From Paracoccaceae bacterium (GTDB taxonomy: Bacteria; Pseudomonadota; Alphaproteobacteria; Rhodobacterales; Rhodobacteraceae), in contig SLQN01000106.1 in the NCBI GenBank assembly GCA_007131465.1, forward strand, positions 1-11,145: a stretch of 11,145 bases of DNA. The letters are read 5' to 3'. The notes under the pieces were generated by a model. The model ran no database searches. It saw nothing but the letters and a program-made list of their open reading frames with translations, and was not told where the DNA came from. Positions 8,235 to 11,145 of the stretch are shown here, piece by piece (the stretch's first letter is position 1; each line of letters opens with the position of its first letter). A program made the position numbers and the translations under genes.

Positions 8235-8325
8235 TCACGACGTTTCAGGAACAAACCGGGGCCAGTGGCGCAACTGTCTCAAACAAGATGGGCGCTACAC
8301 CTCTGGCGACTATCCTTAACTAGAG

Positions 8326-8347
8326 TGCATGTTTACACGAAACAGCA
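8326..8347. repeat. Imperfect dyad with repeated AAACAGCA arm
   Basis: TGCATGTTT (8326-8334) pairs with AAACAGCA (8340-8347) across ACACG, with one bulged base. The right arm lies in an 11-mer that recurs at 8498-8508. It could be a regulator site about 100 bases upstream of the luxR-type start. Confidence 0.35.
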
Positions 8348-8433
8348 GTCCCACGCAAATATCAAAACCCGGCAGGTGAACCCCTGACCCGCGCGCGCCA
8401 ATTCATATGTTTGTGGCATCCGTCAGGGCTGCA

Positions 8434-8450
8434 CAAGGTTTCAGACCTTG
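8434..8450. promoter_or_regulatory. Dyad overlapping the probable glcB -35 element
   Basis: CAAGGT-N5-ACCTTG is a perfect 6-bp inverted repeat. Its right arm shares TTG with the -35 hexamer TTGCCA, a typical place for a repressor or class II activator site. The cognate regulator is unknown. Confidence 0.45.
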
Positions 8451-8475
8451 CCACTGCCCACTGCGGGATTATTGT
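8448..8475 (+). promoter_or_regulatory. Candidate sigma70-type promoter of glcB
   Basis: TTGCCA (8448-8453, five of six consensus bases) and TATTGT (8470-8475, four of six) are separated by 16 bases. Transcription would start near 8482 and leave a leader of about 40 bases. Confidence 0.4.
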
Positions 8476-8512
8476 ATGCGACTGCACGCAATGACAGCGA
8501 AACAGCAGCCAA

Positions 8513-8517
8513 GAGGG
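8513..8517 (+). promoter_or_regulatory. Ribosome binding site of glcB
   Basis: GAGGG lies 5 bases before the ATG at 8523. It selects this start over upstream codons in the same open frame. Confidence 0.75.
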
Positions 8518-8522
8518 TATCA

Positions 8523-10670
8523 ATGGGACAGCGGACAGTGCGCGCGGAATTGCAGGTTGATCCCGCGCTTTGCACCTTTATTGAGACGATCGCCTTGCCG
8601 GGGACCGGGGTGACACCGGAAAATTTCTGGCGGGGTTTTTCTGCGATCATCCATGATCTTACCCCTAGGAACCGCGCACTGCTGGAAAAACGCGCAAATT
8701 TGCAGCGCCAGATTGATGACTGGCACATCGCCCGGCGCAATCAGGTGCATGATCGTACGGACTACAAGGCGTTTCTGGAAGAGATCGGCTACCTGCTGCC
8801 CGAAGTCGCACCTTTCAAGATCGACACTTCGCGTGTCGATCCCGAAATCGCCGGCACTGCGGGTCCGCAGCTTGTCGTCCCAATCACCAATGCGCGCTAT
8901 GCGCTCAATGCCGCGAATGCACGCTGGGGCAGTCTTTATGATGCGCTTTATGGCACGGATGCGATGGGCAGCCTGCCGCCCTCGGGGGGCTATGAACAAG
9001 GGCGGGGTGCGCGGGTGGTTGCGCGGGTGCGTGTGTTTCTGGATGCGGCCTTCCCGCTTGCAGGCCACAGCCATGCCGATGCGCGGCTCTATCATGTCAA
9101 GGGCGGCGCGCTTCTCGTAGATGGCAAGCCGCTGGAGGAACCTGCAAAATTCGCAGGATATACAGGCGATCCGCGCGCACCCGACAGTGTGTTTCTGGTC
9201 AATAACGGGCTGCATGTGGAACTCGTGTTCAACCGCGCGCATCTGATCGGCGGGCGCGATCAGGCCGCCCTGGCCGATGTGCGCCTTGAAGCCGCGCTGA
9301 CAGCGATCATGGATTGCGAGGATTCGGTCGCCTGCGTCGATGCCGAGGACAAGGTGCTGGCCTATGCCAATTGGCTGGGGCTGATGAAAGGCGACCTTTC
9401 GGCGGCGTTGGAGAAAGGCGGCAAGACCATCACCCGCCGCCTGAACCCTGATATCGTGATCACGGCCCCGGATGGAAGCGCAAGAACCCTCAAGGGGCGC
9501 GCGCTTCTCTGGGTGCGCAATGTCGGCCATCTGATGACCAACCCCGCCATTCTGGACAAGGACGGCGCGGAAATTCCCGAAGGGCTGATGGATGCCATGA
9601 TCACGACGCTCTGCGCGTTGCATGACCTGCAAAAGACCAGCGGGGCGCGGAATTCGGCGCAAGGGTCGGTCTATATCGTGAAGCCGAAAATGCACGGGCC
9701 GGAAGAAGTGGCCTTCGCGGACGAGATATTCGCCCGTGTCGAGGCAGTGCTGAACCTTGCCCCCAACACGATCAAGATGGGCGTGATGGACGAGGAACGG
9801 CGCACCTCGGTCAACCTGCAGCAATGCATTCATGCCGCGCGCCACCGTGTCGCCTTCATCAATACCGGGTTTCTGGACCGCACAGGCGACGAGATTCACA
9901 CCTCGATGGAGGCAGGCCCCTTTTCCCGCAAGGATTTCATCAAGCGCAAGGGCTGGATCAAGGCCTATGAGGACCGCAACGTGGATATCGGGCTGGAATG
10001 TGGACTGATGGGGCGCGCGCAGATCGGCAAGGGCATGTGGGCCATGCCAGACCAGATGGCCGCCATGCTGGAAACCAAGATCGAGCATGCGAAATCAGGC
10101 GCGAACACCGCCTGGGTCCCGTCACCCACGGCGGCCACGCTGCATGCGCTGCACTATCATCAGGTCGATGTCCGGGCCGTGCAGGAAAAACTGGCGAAGG
10201 GTGGGCGGCGGGCCCATGTCGAGGCGTTGCTGGACATTCCGCTGGCAAGTTTCCGCAAATGGTCACGCGACCAGATCCTGCGCGAGGTGGAGAACAATGC
10301 CCAGGGCATTCTGGGCTATGTCGTGCGTTGGGTCGATCAGGGGGTCGGCTGTTCCAAGGTGCCCGACATCCATGATGTGGGCCTTATGGAAGACCGTGCA
10401 ACCTGCCGCATTTCCAGCCAGCATGTCGCCAACTGGCTGCATCACGGCGTTGTCTCGAAAGACGAGGTGATGGACGCCATGCAGCGCATGGCTGTCATCG
10501 TGGACCGGCAGAATGCGGGCGACCCGGCCTATCGCCCGATGGCACCCGGTTTTGACGGGATCGCGTTTCAGGCAGCCTGTGATCTGGTCTTTCAGGGGCG
10601 CGCGCAGCCTTCGGGCTATACCGAACCCGTGCTGCATGCCCGGCGGCTGGACCTGAAGGCGGCAGGATAG
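8523..10670 (+). CDS. glcB: Malate synthase G
   Basis: Cytoplasmic enzyme that condenses glyoxylate with acetyl-CoA to give malate and CoA, in the glyoxylate cycle or in glycolate/glyoxylate assimilation. The 715-residue monomeric G-type enzyme is close to the 723 residues of E. coli GlcB. Conserved catalytic and metal residues align with the E. coli ones: Arg332 in VRNVGHLM (E. coli R338), Glu424 in MDEERR (E427), Asp452 in FLDRTGDE (D455) and Asp624 in LMEDRAT (D631). Cys610 in GCSKVPD matches the redox-sensitive C617. The start ATG gives an N-terminus like that of the family, with [12 protein letters not shown] at 25-36. It is transcribed divergently from the luxR-type gene and convergently with the Sel1-repeat gene, so it is probably monocistronic. 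No glycolate oxidase genes are seen nearby. Confidence 0.97.
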   Translation: MGQRTVRAELQVDPALCTFIETIALPGTGVTPENFWRGFSAIIHDLTPRNRALLEKRANLQRQIDDWHIARRNQVHDRTDYKAFLEEIGYLLPEVAPFKIDTSRVDPEIAGTAGPQLVVPITNARYALNAANARWGSLYDALYGTDAMGSLPPSGGYEQGRGARVVARVRVFLDAAFPLAGHSHADARLYHVKGGALLVDGKPLEEPAKFAGYTGDPRAPDSVFLVNNGLHVELVFNRAHLIGGRDQAALADVRLEAALTAIMDCEDSVACVDAEDKVLAYANWLGLMKGDLSAALEKGGKTITRRLNPDIVITAPDGSARTLKGRALLWVRNVGHLMTNPAILDKDGAEIPEGLMDAMITTLCALHDLQKTSGARNSAQGSVYIVKPKMHGPEEVAFADEIFARVEAVLNLAPNTIKMGVMDEERRTSVNLQQCIHAARHRVAFINTGFLDRTGDEIHTSMEAGPFSRKDFIKRKGWIKAYEDRNVDIGLECGLMGRAQIGKGMWAMPDQMAAMLETKIEHAKSGANTAWVPSPTAATLHALHYHQVDVRAVQEKLAKGGRRAHVEALLDIPLASFRKWSRDQILREVENNAQGILGYVVRWVDQGVGCSKVPDIHDVGLMEDRATCRISSQHVANWLHHGVVSKDEVMDAMQRMAVIVDRQNAGDPAYRPMAPGFDGIAFQAACDLVFQGRAQPSGYTEPVLHARRLDLKAAG

Positions 10671-10681
10671 GTGTTGCACCT

Positions 10682-10702
10682 CCCCCGGCCTTGCGTCGGG
10701 GG
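10682..10702. terminator. GC-rich stem-loop between convergent genes
   Basis: CCCCCG (10682-10687) pairs with CGGGGG (10697-10702) around a 9-base loop. It lies in the 37-base gap between glcB and the convergent Sel1-repeat gene, so it could end both transcripts. Neither strand has a T-tract after the stem, which lowers confidence. Confidence 0.4.
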
Positions 10703-10707
10703 GCCGA

Positions 10708-11145
10708 TCAGTCGCAGGCGGCAGTCGCTTGCAGGCAGCTTGCCATCATCGCCTCGGCGCGCGCAATCGCTTCGGGGGACATGACATCGCGCAGGGCTTC
10801 GATCACGACCCCGGCTTGCTCATCGCCCGCGTCCCGCGCTGCCAAGGCCCAGGCCAGCGCGGTGCGATTACGTTGATCGCCACCCTGCCCGCGCGCCTGC
10901 ATCAGCGCCAGATTGCGCATTGCCGGGCCATGTACGGCTAGCGCCGCTTGCAGATAGAGGCCGCGCGCCTGCGCCAAGTCCTGCGCGCGCCCCTGCCCTG
11001 TCGCATAGGCCACAGCCAGATTGTGCAGCGCCGTGACATGGCCTGCCTCGGCGGCCCTTTCAAACCAGTCAGCGGCCCCGGTGGCATCGCCACCTTCCGC
11101 CAGTGCGGCCCCAAGCGCAAATTGCGCCCCGATCACGCCTGCATC
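10708..11145 (-). CDS. Sel1-repeat (tetratricopeptide-like) protein, 5' end missing
   Basis: Helical repeat protein of unknown specific role; Sel1-like repeats usually mediate protein-protein contacts. The last 145 residues are visible and the frame is open to the window edge, so the true start lies outside; the GTG at 11136 is most likely internal. Three Sel1-like units can be seen: about residues 6-35 (GAQFALGAALAEGG then WFERAAEAG), 36-72 (ALHNLAVAYATGQG then AQARGLYLQAA) and 73-108 (AMRNLALMQARGQGG then ALAWALAARDAGD). The third is degenerate. A C-terminal helix (about 122-145) ends with two cysteines. Export cannot be judged because the N-terminus is missing. The gene is convergent with glcB and no functional link between them is evident. 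Confidence 0.85.
   Translation of the reverse strand, partial: DAGVIGAQFALGAALAEGGDATGAADWFERAAEAGHVTALHNLAVAYATGQGRAQDLAQARGLYLQAALAVHGPAMRNLALMQARGQGGDQRNRTALAWALAARDAGDEQAGVVIEALRDVMSPEAIARAEAMMASCLQATAACD

Larger units (their letters stand above)
8238..8522. promoter_or_regulatory. Divergent intergenic region between luxR-type gene and glcB
   Basis: These 285 bases hold no credible gene. They must contain promoters for both divergent genes. Visible elements are an imperfect dyad TGC(A)TGTTT-N5-AAACAGCA at 8326-8347, a perfect 6-bp dyad at 8434-8450, a sigma70-like promoter towards glcB, and two copies of the 11-mer CGAAACAGCAG (8338-8348 and 8498-8508). The stretch is richer in A/T than the flanking genes. 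No clear promoter for the luxR-type gene was recognised. Confidence 0.6.

Noticed and set aside
8045..8254. Minus-strand frame of 69 residues overlapping the luxR 5' region
   Set aside because: It starts with TTG, has an Arg/Ser-rich composition without family similarity, and overlaps the conserved luxR frame; a shadow frame. Joining it to luxR by a frameshift does not give a better N-terminus.
8448..8522. Longer N-terminus for malate synthase G
   Set aside because: It would add 25 residues absent from the family and cover the promoter region; the ATG at 8523 has a good ribosome binding site.
8407..8613. Small plus-strand frame crossing the glcB start
   Set aside because: It overlaps the real glcB start in another frame, has no ribosome binding site that I can see, and resembles no known peptide.
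8520..10088. Long antisense frame (522 residues) opposite glcB
   Set aside because: GC-rich codon bias of glcB opens this frame; the translation is His/Arg/Gln-rich without recognisable domains.

Overview
The window looks like chromosomal DNA of a GC-rich alphaproteobacterium, most likely of the Rhodobacterales (Roseobacter/Rhodobacter group). I infer this from the GC- and CGCG-rich composition, the type of the mre/rod proteins, and a LuxR/LuxI pair beside malate synthase G. The genus cannot be fixed from this sequence alone.

Layout. Positions 1-6395 (+) are the distal part of the cell-elongation (rod) operon: the 3' part of mreB, then mreC, mreD, mrdA (PBP2) and rodA, ending with a GhrA-type 2-hydroxyacid dehydrogenase. 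From mreC to the dehydrogenase every junction overlaps by 4-8 bases, so this is one tightly coupled transcription unit. Positions 6554-8222 (-) hold a tandem quorum-sensing pair: luxR-type regulator upstream, luxI-type acyl-homoserine-lactone synthase downstream. A 285-bp divergent intergenic region (8238-8522) follows, carrying a plausible sigma70-type promoter and dyads. Then comes malate synthase G (glcB, 8523-10670, +). A convergent Sel1-repeat gene (10708-11145, -) runs off the right edge.

How the genes work together. MreB, MreC, MreD, PBP2 and RodA form the elongasome: cytoplasmic MreB filaments are linked through MreC/MreD to the RodA glycosyltransferase and PBP2 transpeptidase that build the lateral wall. 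The dehydrogenase and malate synthase both use glyoxylate (reduction to glycolate, and condensation with acetyl-CoA to malate), and the quorum-sensing genes sit between them. Whether quorum sensing controls either enzyme is inference only.

Main points for a second look: (i) the luxR frame has no ATG, GTG or TTG start that yields a complete autoinducer-binding domain. A CTG codon with a well-placed ribosome binding site, just after an in-frame stop, gives a 233-aa protein whose ligand-pocket residues align with TraR at a constant offset of three. (ii) The LuxI homologue has a C-terminal extension of about 60 residues. (iii) Several dyads and a repeated CGAAACAGC motif occur in the intergenic regions. 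I found no CRISPR, tRNA, rRNA, insertion sequence or phage gene, and no clearly new multi-gene system. Most of the window is ordinary core genome.
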